From the NCBI RefSeq assembly GCF_900111765.1, contig NZ_FOIB01000006.1, positions 496,001 through 560,000 on the forward strand: DNA of 64,000 nucleotides, in the 5' to 3' direction. The notes under the pieces are model-generated. The model saw nothing but the letters and a program-made list of their open reading frames with translations, searched no databases and was not told where the DNA came from. Each line of letters begins with the position of its first letter. Within the stretch, counting starts at the first letter, position 1. This document shows, one piece after another, positions 8,179 through 16,333 of the stretch. Position numbers and translations under genes: made by a program. The stretch is from Myxococcus fulvus (GTDB lineage: Bacteria; Myxococcota; Myxococcia; Myxococcales; Myxococcaceae).

Positions 8179-9816
8179 TTACTCGGTGAGCTCCGCCGTC
8201 GCCGTCTGCGTGGCGCTGGGGCAGTCGGACTCGATGGCGCCCACGTCCGGGCCCGCGCCGCAGAAGGGCAGGCCCAGGTCCATGCCCTTGTCCACCGCGC
8301 CCGGCCCGGGCTCGAGCGAGTCCGTGTCCACCAGCGCGTTGAGCGCTTCGCTGGAGGTCACGTCCTGGCCCTCCTGCTGCTTCCATGCGGCGAACAACGT
8401 CCCCACCCACGACAGCTCGGGGACGAAGAACTTGCCCGTCGCGAAGTTGGCGCCCGGCTGGTAGAGGTTGGACTCCATCTTCAAGCCCGGCGCGCTGTGG
8501 CCCAGGTGCACCGCGTTCTTCGTATCGAAGATGTTGTTGCGCACCGCGACGTTGGTGGAGTCGCCCCCCGTGCCGTGGCCGAGCACCAGCGCGAAGCCGT
8601 TCGTCCCCGTCACGGTGTTGTGCAGCACGCGCACGTCCACGCCATTCTCGATGCGGATGGCGGAGCCCTCGGGCGTCTTCAGGTTGAAGATGCGGTTGCG
8701 GCGGATGGACACGTTGGTGGGCGGGGCATTCAAGCGGTTGCCGCCGATGGCGACGCCCAGCGAGGACTGCGAGATGTCGTTGTCCTCGATGGTGATGTTC
8801 TTCGCGGAGTAGTGCACCACGATCGCCTCGCCACGCGACGTCGCGGACTTGGTGAAGCCGTGCATCCGGTTGCCGCGCACCGTGACGTCGTGGCACGTCT
8901 TGATGTCCACCGCGTTCTCGCGGTTGTCATACATGTCGTTGTCCTCGATGAGGACCCCGGCGGCGGGCGCGTCATTGCTGAACCCCTCGGGCCCCAGGCA
9001 CTGCACGGAGTCACCCGAGTTGTCGTGGATGTCATTGCCGCGCACGGTGATGTTCTTCGACGTGGGCGCGATGACGACGCCGTGGGAGTCGGTGCTCCCC
9101 TGGGCGAAGTGGTGGATGTGGTTGTTCTCGATGGTGACGCCCCGCGCGCCGGCGTCCGTGCTGATGCCGCTGCCGAAGGTGCCGTGGTGCAGGTCGTTGT
9201 TCGCCAGCACGCTGCCCTGCGTGTCACCCGCGAACGTCACCGCGACCTGACGCTGGCCGCGCACGTCGAACTCGAAGCCCTCGATGCGCCAGTTCGGCCG
9301 CTGCACGAGCGCCATGTACCAACCGCCCGACGTGGGGACGATCTTCGCCTTGCCCTCACCGCGCAGGGTGATGGGCGCGCTCGCGGTGCCCGCTTTCACG
9401 CTGGAGTCGAACACCAGCTTCTCCGCGTAGGTCCCCGCCTGGACGCGGATGAGCTCGCCCGGACCCGCCAGGGTGATGGCCTTGGAGATGGTGCGCAGCG
9501 GCCTCGACTCGTTGCCGGCCGCGGAGTCGTTGCCGGCCGGACTCACGAACCACTCGCGGGAGTACTGGGGCTCGGCGGGCGCCTCGGGTGAGGGGGTGTC
9601 CGGAGTGGTGGGCGTCGTCGGAGAAGGTGTTGGAATCTCCGTGACGGGGGGCGTGGGGTCCGGCTCGGGATGCTGGGGATTGCCGGTCGACGGGAGGGTA
9701 GGGCGGGTGGGGCTGGGGATGGCGCCCGATGGGGAGGTGGACTCCGTGTTTCCGGTACAGGCGAGGCCTCCCACGGAGAAAGCTCCGATGAGGCACAGGC
9801 TGCGCAGCGTGGACAT
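8179..9816 (-). CDS. Right-handed parallel beta-helix lipoprotein
   Basis: A 545-aa predicted lipoprotein (lipobox GLAC, Cys20). A Pro/Thr/Ser-rich linker spans about residues 25-85. It is followed by a polysaccharide-lyase-like beta-helix: the opening motif WFVSPAGNDSAAG...PLRTISKAI, then many PbH1 rungs with a repeated pattern of V-x-I-x-x-N-x-I (for example VTIENNHIHHF, ITVRGNDIHDN, VLIEDNDMYDN, VTVRGNRMHGF, VSIRRNRIFNL). Such proteins bind or cleave uronate-containing polysaccharides. No catalytic residues can be assigned by eye, so lyase activity is unproven. The linker would hold the helix away from the outer membrane. GAGGAG lies upstream of the ATG. Convergent with aspartate kinase. 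Confidence 0.85.
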   Translation of the reverse strand: MSTLRSLCLIGAFSVGGLACTGNTESTSPSGAIPSPTRPTLPSTGNPQHPEPDPTPPVTEIPTPSPTTPTTPDTPSPEAPAEPQYSREWFVSPAGNDSAAGNESRPLRTISKAITLAGPGELIRVQAGTYAEKLVFDSSVKAGTASAPITLRGEGKAKIVPTSGGWYMALVQRPNWRIEGFEFDVRGQRQVAVTFAGDTQGSVLANNDLHHGTFGSGISTDAGARGVTIENNHIHHFAQGSTDSHGVVIAPTSKNITVRGNDIHDNSGDSVQCLGPEGFSNDAPAAGVLIEDNDMYDNRENAVDIKTCHDVTVRGNRMHGFTKSATSRGEAIVVHYSAKNITIEDNDISQSSLGVAIGGNRLNAPPTNVSIRRNRIFNLKTPEGSAIRIENGVDVRVLHNTVTGTNGFALVLGHGTGGDSTNVAVRNNIFDTKNAVHLGHSAPGLKMESNLYQPGANFATGKFFVPELSWVGTLFAAWKQQEGQDVTSSEALNALVDTDSLEPGPGAVDKGMDLGLPFCGAGPDVGAIESDCPSATQTATAELTE

Positions 9817-10221
9817 GGGGGGTTGACTCCTCTGGGGGTTGAGCGAGCCAATGAACGTCCGGGAGGGCGAGCGCTATTCTGCCTCCCCGCGCCGTCCGTT
9901 CCCTCGTGAAGCAGGCGACCTGTCTTCCTTCCCGCGCGAGAAGCACTGGTGAAGGGAGGCCGTGGCTCGGTCCATTCCGGTACCACGAAGCGCCACGCCG
10001 ATGGAACGTCACTCGTGCTCGTCCACTTGACGGGCCACGATGGCTCGCAAGGCCCGTCGTCGGGCGACGAGGCAGTCACTGACGACGGTGTCCGTTACGC
10101 GGCGAACACGAGGGCCTGGAGGGCGAGACAGGAGTCGAGGCGGGCGTGCCTACAGTGCGCCGCCTCGCACGCTGGCCGCTGCGTGGACATCGTGCGACCG
10201 GACCCGACAGGAGGAGCGCCC
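9817..10221. other. Intergenic region between divergent beta-helix lipoprotein and LysM gene
   Basis: About 405 bases without a credible gene; reading frames here lack ribosome-binding sites and any recognisable motif. It must contain promoters for both flanking genes, but I see no convincing -35/-10 or sigma-54 match. Confidence 0.5.
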
Positions 10222-10614
10222 ATGGCCCTGCAGAACGACTATCAGGACGTGCTCGAGGTGGCGAAGACGGTTGGCGCGAAGGTCGAGTCCCGAGAGGAGA
10301 ACGGGAAGCTCATCCTCAAGGGCTCGGTGGACCACGCGTGGGACCGCGACCGCATCTGGGATCAGATCAAGGCGAAGCACGCGAACTGGCAGCAGGAGAT
10401 CATGGTCAACCTCACCGTGACGAACGCGGAGCCGTACGGCTTCTACACGGTGAAGTCCGGCGACACGCTGGGAAAGCTGGCCAAGGACATCTACGGGGAC
10501 GCGAAGCTGTACCCGAAGATTTTCGAGATCAACAAGGACCAGCTCACGGACCCGGACAAGATCAAGGTGGGTCAGAAGCTCAAGCTCCCACCCAAGTCGA
10601 TTGCGCAGGCCTGA
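10222..10614 (+). CDS. LysM-domain protein, Kbp/YgaU-like
   Basis: A 130-aa protein without a signal peptide. The N-terminal half (EENGKLILKGSVDHAWDRD...) has the size and layout of a BON-like domain. The C-terminal half is a clean LysM domain (FYTVKSGDTLGKLAKDIYGD...YPKIFEINKD...KIKVGQKLKLP). This arrangement matches E. coli Kbp (YgaU), a cytoplasmic potassium-binding protein, so a K+ sensing or osmotic role is possible; peptidoglycan binding is the alternative. The BON half is weak here. The start ATG follows AGGAGG closely. It ends nine bases from the stop of a convergent lipoprotein gene. Confidence 0.85.
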   Translation: MALQNDYQDVLEVAKTVGAKVESREENGKLILKGSVDHAWDRDRIWDQIKAKHANWQQEIMVNLTVTNAEPYGFYTVKSGDTLGKLAKDIYGDAKLYPKIFEINKDQLTDPDKIKVGQKLKLPPKSIAQA

Positions 10615-10623
10615 CGGAGTCGG

Positions 10624-11064
10624 TCAGGGCAGCAGGCCCGGGATGCTGCCACCGGGCCTCGGCGTGAGGTGGAAGCGGATGGAGCCTGGCGCCAGCAGAC
10701 ACGCCGGAGGCACGGGGGCCGGGAGGATGGCCCCGTGCGGTGGCCGCGCGCACATGCCGAGCAGCGGCCCGGTGGAGTAGGGCGCCCAGGGCAGCCCACG
10801 GTCCACCCTCTCGGGGAGAGGGGGTGGCTTGGGGGCGTCGCTCAGGGCGAGCGAGTCCTCCTCGGGCAGCGGCGTCGTGTCCGGCACGAAGACGATGCCC
10901 TCGGGGATGGGCTCCTCGCGCTCCGGTGTCCCGATGATGGCCGCGATGCGCTCGGTGCCCTCGTCCCTCGTCGCGACCTGTCCCGAAGCACACGCACACA
11001 GCACCGTGGCGCCCAGGAGCGCGAGGCGTGCGGGACGGGCTGGGATGATGAGGCGACGCGACAT
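10624..11064 (-). CDS. Small hypothetical lipoprotein
   Basis: A 146-aa protein of unknown function. Starting at the ATG behind GGAG (four-base spacing) gives a signal peptide with lipobox LCAC (Cys25). The mature part is short, Pro-rich and without repeats, with a mid region EGIVFVPDTTPLPEE and a C-terminus ending in small and proline residues. Coding bias supports it as real. It is divergent from clpC and convergent with the LysM gene. Confidence 0.65.
   Translation of the reverse strand: MSRRLIIPARPARLALLGATVLCACASGQVATRDEGTERIAAIIGTPEREEPIPEGIVFVPDTTPLPEEDSLALSDAPKPPPLPERVDRGLPWAPYSTGPLLGMCARPPHGAILPAPVPPACLLAPGSIRFHLTPRPGGSIPGLLP
10634..10659. terminator. Hairpin downstream of the LysM gene
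   Basis: An 8-bp stem (AGGCCCGG/CCGGGCCT, 10-base loop) lies 20 bases after the LysM stop, inside the 3' coding end of the convergent lipoprotein gene. A second, smaller stem (CCTGAC/GTCAGG, 10610-10628) spans both stop codons. Either could end transcription; no T-run is present. Confidence 0.4.
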
Positions 11065-11294
11065 GGCTCTCCGGGGCGCTCGGACCGATGTTCCCCTGGG
11101 CTCGACTCGAAAGGAAGATGTGCGGCCGGCCTCACGCGGGGGCAATGTCCCCGGGGACGAGGTGAGGCGCTCATGCGTGTCCACTCTCCGAGGAGCAGGA
11201 GGGCGCCTCGTCAGCACGCCTGCTCCTGTCCGGGCCCCGCGCTCACTCCCGTTCCTAGCTTGCCCGAGGGAGTGGAGCGCGGAGGTCGTCGACC

Positions 11295-13964
11295 ATGCTG
11301 TGTCAGAACTGTGGAACGCGCCCAGCCGCGGTCCAGCTCAAGAAGCGGATGGAGGGACAGGAGACGACCCTCCAGCTCTGCAACCACTGCGCGAGCGCGA
11401 TGGGCGTGGGGCTGAGCGGAGCGAACGGCTTCGGCAGCCTGGAGAGCCTCGTCGAGCAGTTGATGGGGCCGCGCCCGCGGAGCCGGGAGAACCTGCTCAC
11501 TCAGCTGTCGGAGATGGCGCAGCAGGTGCTGGAGCGCGCGGCGCGGATGACGCTCGACTCGGGCTACGAGCGGATGCGCATCGAGCACCTGCTGTTGTCG
11601 TTGTTGCACTCGGTGCCGGAGCTGCGCGAGGCGCTCAAGCACCTGGGCGCGCCCGTGGACGAGTTCGAGACGCGACTGGACGCGGTGATGCCGCGCCGCG
11701 AGCCTCGCAAGGCGGCCGTCGTCGCGCTGTCCTCTGGCGTCAAGCGCGTGCTCCAGATTGCAAGGCTCCAGGCCCTGCAGATGGGGCACAGCTTCATCGG
11801 CCCGGAGCATCTCTTGCTGGGCATCCTGATGGAGGCGGAGAGCTTCGCCGCGCAGTTCCTATCGGGGGTCGACGTCAACGAGCTGCGCAAGCGCCTGATG
11901 GCCTCGATAGGGGGCCCGGCCACGCCCGCTCCCGGAGGCGGAGCCCGTCAGGGGGGCGGGGGCCTGCCGCCGAACCTCACGCGCTTCACGAGGGATGTGT
12001 CCGCGCTCGCGCGAGCCGGCGAGCTGGACCCGGTCATCGGCCGTGAAAAGGAGATCAGCCGCGTCATCCGCATCTTGAGCCGAAAGACGAAGAACAACCC
12101 GGTGCTCATCGGCGAGCCGGGCGTGGGCAAGACGGCCATCGCGGAGGGGCTCGCACAGCGAATCATCTCGGGCGACGTGCCGGAGGTGCTCAAGGACAAG
12201 CGCGTGTTGTCGCTGGACCTGGGCAGCGTGCTCGGAGGTACGAAGTTCCGGGGTGAGTTCGAGGAGCGCTTCAAGGGGTTGATGGACGAGATTCGCGCCC
12301 TCAAGGGGCAGATCATCCTCTTCATCGACGAGGTGCACACAGTGGTGGGCGCGGGCGGCGCGGAGGGCGCGGTGGACGCGTCCAACCTGCTCAAGCCGGC
12401 CCTGGCGCGGGGCGAGCTCCAGTGCCTGGGCGCCACGACGCTGGACGAGTACCGCAAGAACATCGAGAAGGACGCCGCGCTGGAGCGGCGCTTCCAGCCG
12501 GTCATGGTGGCGGAGCCCACGCCGGAGCAGGCCATCGAAATCCTGCGCGGGCTGCGTGACGCGTACGAGGCGCACCACCGGGTGAAGATTCTGGACACGT
12601 CGCTGACGGCGTCCGTCGAGCTGTCGGACAAGTACGTCAATGACCGCTTCCTGCCGGACAAGGCCATCGACCTGCTCGACGAGGCCTCCGCCATGGTGCG
12701 CCTGGGCGCGCGCACCGCGCCGGACCGCCTGGGCGAGGTGGAGGCGGTACTGGAGCAGAAGGAGAAGGACAAGAGCGCCGCGGTGGCGGGGGAGCGCTAC
12801 GAGGAGGCCAGCCGGCTCAAGGGCGACATCGAGACCCTGCGCACCGAGCTGGAGGGACTGCGTACCCAGTGGCAATTGAAACGCGGTGTCACCGAACCCT
12901 CCGTGACGCCCGAGGACATCGCCACGGTGGTGAGCGAGTGGACGGGCATCCCCGCGCGCAAGCTGCAGCAGGAGGAGAGCCAGCGACTGCTGGAGATGGA
13001 GGACGCGCTGAAGCAGCGCGTGGTGGGGCAGGAGGACGCGCTCCGGGCCATCGCCGAGGCCGTACGCCGCGCACGTGCCGGACTGAAGGACCCGAACCGG
13101 CCCATCGGCTCGTTCCTGTTCCTGGGGCCCACGGGCGTGGGGAAGACGGAGACGGCGCGCGCGCTGGCCGACTACCTGTTCAACGACGAGGCCGCGATGA
13201 TCCGTCTGGACATGTCCGAGTTCCAGGAGCGTCACACGGTGAGCCGCCTCATCGGCGCGCCGCCCGGGTACGTGGGCTACGAGGAGGCTGGACGGCTGAC
13301 GGAGGCGGTGCGGCGCAGGCCCTACTCGGTGCTGCTGTTCGACGAGGTGGAGAAGGCCCACCCGGACGTGTTCAACCTGCTGCTGCAAATCCTGGATGAC
13401 GGCCGGCTCACGGACTCACGCGGGCGCACGGTGGACTTCAAGAACGCGGTCATCATCATGACGTCCAACCTGGGCTCGGAGGCGATGGGGGCCGCGAGGG
13501 CGGCGCTGGGCTTCCAGCGCTCGGAGGACGAGGAGAAGACGGGCAGGGAGCGCGCCAGTGAGGCGGTGATGAACGCGCTGCGCGGCCACTTCCGTCCGGA
13601 GTTCATCAACCGCATCGACGACATCATCGTCTTCCATCCGCTCAACCCCGCGCAGTTGAGGCGCATCGTCGACACCATGCTGGAGGCCACCCGCCGCAAG
13701 CTTCACGGGCAGAACCTGCGCCTGGAGCTGACGGACACCGCGCGCGACGCGCTGGCGGAGCGGGGCTTCGAGCCACGCTATGGGGCAAGGCCGCTTCGCC
13801 GCGTCATCCAGCGCGAACTGGAGACGGAGATCAGCCGCATGTTGCTCCGAGGCACGGTGAGCGAGGGCCAGCGCATCCTCGTCGACTTCCAGGACGGGCA
13901 CTTCGTCTTCAGCGCGGACGCCGGTGTCTCCGTCACGCCCGAGCCGACGCCGACCCCGTCATGA
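11295..13964 (+). CDS. clpC: ClpC-type AAA+ unfoldase with N-terminal McsA-like zinc finger
   Basis: An 889-aa double-AAA+ Hsp100 unfoldase that would feed substrates to ClpP. Order: a zinc-finger head with Cys3, Cys6, Cys29 and Cys32 (CQNCGTRPA...LCNHCA), very like the start of Firmicute McsA; two Clp_N repeats (about 65-215; RIEHLLLSLLHS, IGPEHLLLGILM); AAA-1 with Walker A GEPGVGKT (about 273) and Walker B ILFIDEVHTVVGAG; a middle region with a UVR-like helix pair (RYEEASRLKGDIETLR); AAA-2 with Walker A GPTGVGKT (about 611) and LLFDEVEKAHPDV. The C-terminal D2-small domain is present (ARPLRRVIQRELE). GGAGG precedes the ATG by nine bases. The fused finger is unusual relative to standard ClpC. 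It overlaps the end of convergent cutA by six bases. Confidence 0.93.
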   Translation: MLCQNCGTRPAAVQLKKRMEGQETTLQLCNHCASAMGVGLSGANGFGSLESLVEQLMGPRPRSRENLLTQLSEMAQQVLERAARMTLDSGYERMRIEHLLLSLLHSVPELREALKHLGAPVDEFETRLDAVMPRREPRKAAVVALSSGVKRVLQIARLQALQMGHSFIGPEHLLLGILMEAESFAAQFLSGVDVNELRKRLMASIGGPATPAPGGGARQGGGGLPPNLTRFTRDVSALARAGELDPVIGREKEISRVIRILSRKTKNNPVLIGEPGVGKTAIAEGLAQRIISGDVPEVLKDKRVLSLDLGSVLGGTKFRGEFEERFKGLMDEIRALKGQIILFIDEVHTVVGAGGAEGAVDASNLLKPALARGELQCLGATTLDEYRKNIEKDAALERRFQPVMVAEPTPEQAIEILRGLRDAYEAHHRVKILDTSLTASVELSDKYVNDRFLPDKAIDLLDEASAMVRLGARTAPDRLGEVEAVLEQKEKDKSAAVAGERYEEASRLKGDIETLRTELEGLRTQWQLKRGVTEPSVTPEDIATVVSEWTGIPARKLQQEESQRLLEMEDALKQRVVGQEDALRAIAEAVRRARAGLKDPNRPIGSFLFLGPTGVGKTETARALADYLFNDEAAMIRLDMSEFQERHTVSRLIGAPPGYVGYEEAGRLTEAVRRRPYSVLLFDEVEKAHPDVFNLLLQILDDGRLTDSRGRTVDFKNAVIIMTSNLGSEAMGAARAALGFQRSEDEEKTGRERASEAVMNALRGHFRPEFINRIDDIIVFHPLNPAQLRRIVDTMLEATRRKLHGQNLRLELTDTARDALAERGFEPRYGARPLRRVIQRELETEISRMLLRGTVSEGQRILVDFQDGHFVFSADAGVSVTPEPTPTPS

Positions 13965-14285
13965 CGGCGCGCGGGTGCTGTCCAGAATCCAGGCCAGGTA
14001 GGGCGCATGGCCATCGGCGATGTCGAAGCGGAGCACCTCCGGGACGTCGTAGGGGTGCAGCTCGATGATGCGTGAGCGCAGGGCCTCGAAGAGCGAGGCG
14101 CGCGTCTTGAAGAGGATGAGCGCCTCCGTGTCGTCCTGCACCTTGCCCTCCCAGCGATAGATGGAGCGCAGCCCGGGGAGGATGTTGCCGCACGCGGCGA
14201 GCTGCTCCTCCACGAGGCTACGCGCCAGCTCGGCGGCCTTGTCGGCGGAGGGCGCGGTAACGAGGACGAGGATGGCGTCGGTCAT
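13959..14285 (-). CDS. cutA: CutA divalent-cation tolerance protein
   Basis: A 108-aa member of the CutA1 family, small trimeric proteins named for copper tolerance but whose cellular role is unsettled. Diagnostic stretches are LVTAPSADKAAELARSLVEE, QLAACGNILPGLRSIYRWEG, EALILFKTR and the C-terminal ELHPYDVPEVL followed by YLAWI. Length is normal. The start is the only ATG that gives the family N-terminus; its Shine-Dalgarno is poor. Its stop codon lies within the last codons of convergent clpC. Confidence 0.95.
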   Translation of the reverse strand: MTDAILVLVTAPSADKAAELARSLVEEQLAACGNILPGLRSIYRWEGKVQDDTEALILFKTRASLFEALRSRIIELHPYDVPEVLRFDIADGHAPYLAWILDSTRAPS

Positions 14286-14367
14286 CCGCGCATTGACGCA
14301 AAGGACCCGCGGGTGCGTCCACTGTCGTGAGCCGGAGCCGCACCGCACGGCTCCGACCCGGAAGCCC

Positions 14368-15330
14368 TCACCGGCCCGCGCTGCGCATTCCCGCGGGCGG
14401 GTTGTGCAGCGAGTCCATCTCCTGCCGCGTGCGCCGACGGTCCGGCGTGTCCTTCGGCAGCTCCACGAAGGTGCACATCTCGCACAGGCGGCTGTAGATG
14501 CGCTCGCCCACGCGCTCCCGCAGCAGCTCATGGTCCTTCACCGCGGCGCGTGCGTCCTCCGTGGTCCGGTAGCCCGTGGGCCCGTTGGTGCGCTGCTTCT
14601 TCTCCGGCTCCAGCGAGTAGTTCGTCGCGAACAGCGTGGTGCGCCCCGCGTTGTAGCGGCGGGCGATGAGCTCATCGAGCGTCTCCATCTCGAAGGGACT
14701 GCCGCGCCCCTTGCCCAGCTCGTCGATGGCCAGCACCTCCACCTCCGACAGCGGCCCGATGATCTCCCCGCCGCTCTTGCCCTCCTGGAAGCCGCGCCGG
14801 ATGGTGGCGTAGAGCAGCGAAATCTCCACGTACCGCGCCCGCACGCCCACCTCGATGACCAGGTGGCCGAGCGTGGCCGCGAGCAGGTGCGTCTTCCCCG
14901 TGCCCACCGGGCCGCTCAGGATGAAGCCCTTGGACGTGGCGCCCTTCACGTACTGGTGGCCGAAGTGCATCGCCACGCCGCGGCCCCGGTCCTGCGCCTC
15001 GTTGAAGGCCCGGTAGTTGTCGAACGACGCATGCGCCACCACGCCGGGCAGCCGCACCTCGTTGTAGAGCGACACGCGCCGCCGCCGCCGCGTGCACGTG
15101 CACGGCTCCATCACCTCGTAGCGCTTGGGGCCCACCTTCTGGCTGAACACGGCCTCGCGCTCCACGAGCACATGGCCGCGTCCCTCGCAGACGGAGCAGT
15201 TCTCCGAACACACGCACACGCGCGCCTGGGCCTGGTCTCCCTGCCGTTCGATGACGTACGTCCGGCCGGAACACATCCGGCAGCCGTCGCCGCCCGCCTT
15301 CGCTCCCACACCCATCTCGCGCATCGCCAT
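14368..15330 (-). CDS. DnaC/IstB-like AAA+ ATPase with DnaJ-like zinc centre
   Basis: A 320-aa ATPase resembling replicative helicase loaders (DnaC/DnaI). The N-terminal 90 residues hold a cysteine cluster, CRMCSGR at 17-23, CVCSENCSVCEGRG at 39-52 and CTC at 77-79, reminiscent of the CxxCxGxG repeats of DnaJ. The AAA+ core has Walker A GPVGTGKTHLL (140-150), Walker B VLAIDELGKG (199-208), a sensor-like LFATNYS and a C-terminal arginine-rich lid. Expected function: loading the replicative helicase, or a related primosomal step. Start ATG has a GGGAAGGG-type ribosome site; an ATG two codons in is an alternative. It follows a small gene of unknown function by 59 bases, probably one operon. Confidence 0.8.
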   Translation of the reverse strand: MAMREMGVGAKAGGDGCRMCSGRTYVIERQGDQAQARVCVCSENCSVCEGRGHVLVEREAVFSQKVGPKRYEVMEPCTCTRRRRRVSLYNEVRLPGVVAHASFDNYRAFNEAQDRGRGVAMHFGHQYVKGATSKGFILSGPVGTGKTHLLAATLGHLVIEVGVRARYVEISLLYATIRRGFQEGKSGGEIIGPLSEVEVLAIDELGKGRGSPFEMETLDELIARRYNAGRTTLFATNYSLEPEKKQRTNGPTGYRTTEDARAAVKDHELLRERVGERIYSRLCEMCTFVELPKDTPDRRRTRQEMDSLHNPPAGMRSAGR

Positions 15331-15389
15331 AGCAGAGCCCTTCCCCGTCCCCTCGTGAACTGAACGCACGAGCAGTGTCGGGCCGCTTC

Positions 15390-16052
15390 TCACACTTCCT
15401 TCACGCCCAGTCGTCGCCGCACCGCCGCCACCAGGCGAAAGCGCCGCGACAGCTTCCGCGCGCGCACGGACATCACCTGTTGTTCGGTACCCATCGAAAG
15501 CGCGTCACGCCACACCTGGTGACGTTGAGAAAAGGGCAGGGCGCGCAGGAGCACCAGGAAGCTCAAGGACTCCTGGGCATCCAGCGCCGAGGGCTCCTCC
15601 GGGACCTGGGCCAGCACCGTCCCGCGCAGCCACGCCACCCGGGGCGCCAGCAGCGAATCCCGCCCCGCCAGGTCCTCGAGCGCGTCCACCAGCCGGGCGT
15701 GTCGGGTCTGCTCCCACGACAGCGCCTTGCGACGTCGTGAGGGGGCCTCCGGCTCCGCGGCCACGCCCGCGCCCGCCGCCAGCGCGCGGTACTTCTTGAT
15801 CTCCGCGTCCACCTGCCGCCGGCACGCGCGCAGGTTGCGCAGCACCGGCTCACCCGGACGCGCATCCCACAGGGCCTTCTCCGCGGAGCGGGAGATGCCT
15901 CGCGCCACCACTTCGAAGGGCACGCCCTCCCGGGCCCACGCCGTGAGCAGCTCCGTGTCCAACGCCGACAACATGAGCCCCGCGCCACGCACCGCGAGGA
16001 AGTAGTCCTGCACCAGCTCCTCGAAGCTGGCGCTCTCCGGCAACAGGCTCAT
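15390..16052 (-). CDS. Hypothetical protein upstream of helicase-loader-like gene
   Basis: A 220-aa soluble, helical, Arg/Ala/Leu-rich protein I do not recognise. Visible segments are ASFEELVQDYFLAVRGAGL and SALDTELLTAWAREGVPFEV. A helix (WDARPGEPVLRNLRACRRQV) and a basic C-terminal end follow. The pattern 'LS..D...L..W..EGVPFEVVARGI' resembles small DNA-binding or replication-associated proteins in which a short helical domain precedes an HTH. It lies directly upstream of, and in line with, the DnaC-like gene, so a helper role in replication is plausible but unproved. Longer starts read into the glt promoter region and lack a ribosome site. Confidence 0.7.
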   Translation of the reverse strand: MSLLPESASFEELVQDYFLAVRGAGLMLSALDTELLTAWAREGVPFEVVARGISRSAEKALWDARPGEPVLRNLRACRRQVDAEIKKYRALAAGAGVAAEPEAPSRRRKALSWEQTRHARLVDALEDLAGRDSLLAPRVAWLRGTVLAQVPEEPSALDAQESLSFLVLLRALPFSQRHQVWRDALSMGTEQQVMSVRARKLSRRFRLVAAVRRRLGVKEV

Positions 16053-16119
16053 GATCCAGCACGACTCCCAGCAGGGCGACCGGACAGCCGGCCGTCCGCT
16101 CCCCCATACCCGGTGGGTC

Positions 16120-16141
16120 CGACAAGGCAACCACCTTGTCG
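16120..16141. promoter_or_regulatory. Inverted repeat in divergent promoter region of gltD
   Basis: A perfect 8-bp inverted repeat (CGACAAGG-N6-CCTTGTCG) lies between the divergent hypothetical gene and gltD, about 70 bases upstream of the gltD promoter-like site. It could be an operator or a small hairpin. Confidence 0.35.
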
Positions 16142-16210
16142 TCCTTTTCACAGTCGTTCTGGAAGTTTGCCGGCATGCTTTCCACTTCTGGAGCGGCCAG
16201 CCAGTCAGGG

Positions 16211-16240
16211 TTGACCCTGCACTTGGAAACCGCGCATAGT
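16211..16240 (+). promoter_or_regulatory. Predicted sigma-70-type promoter of gltD
   Basis: TTGACC (5/6 to consensus), an 18-base spacer and CATAGT (4/6), placing transcription start about 85-90 bases before the gltD ATG. Predicted by eye only. Confidence 0.5.
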
Positions 16241-16333
16241 GGATCTCCCCGAATGGAAATTCCCGAAGATTCCCGGCCACTTGGCTGTCTGGCAAGCAAC
16301 CGGGGACGCCGGTCCCCCCCGCTTAGGAAGACC

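Noticed and set aside
11129..11168. CIRCE-like heat-shock element upstream of clpC
   Set aside because: There is a nested inverted repeat (GCCTCAC/GTGAGGC around GGGG/CCCC), but it does not match the TTAGCACTC-N9-GAGTGCTAA consensus.
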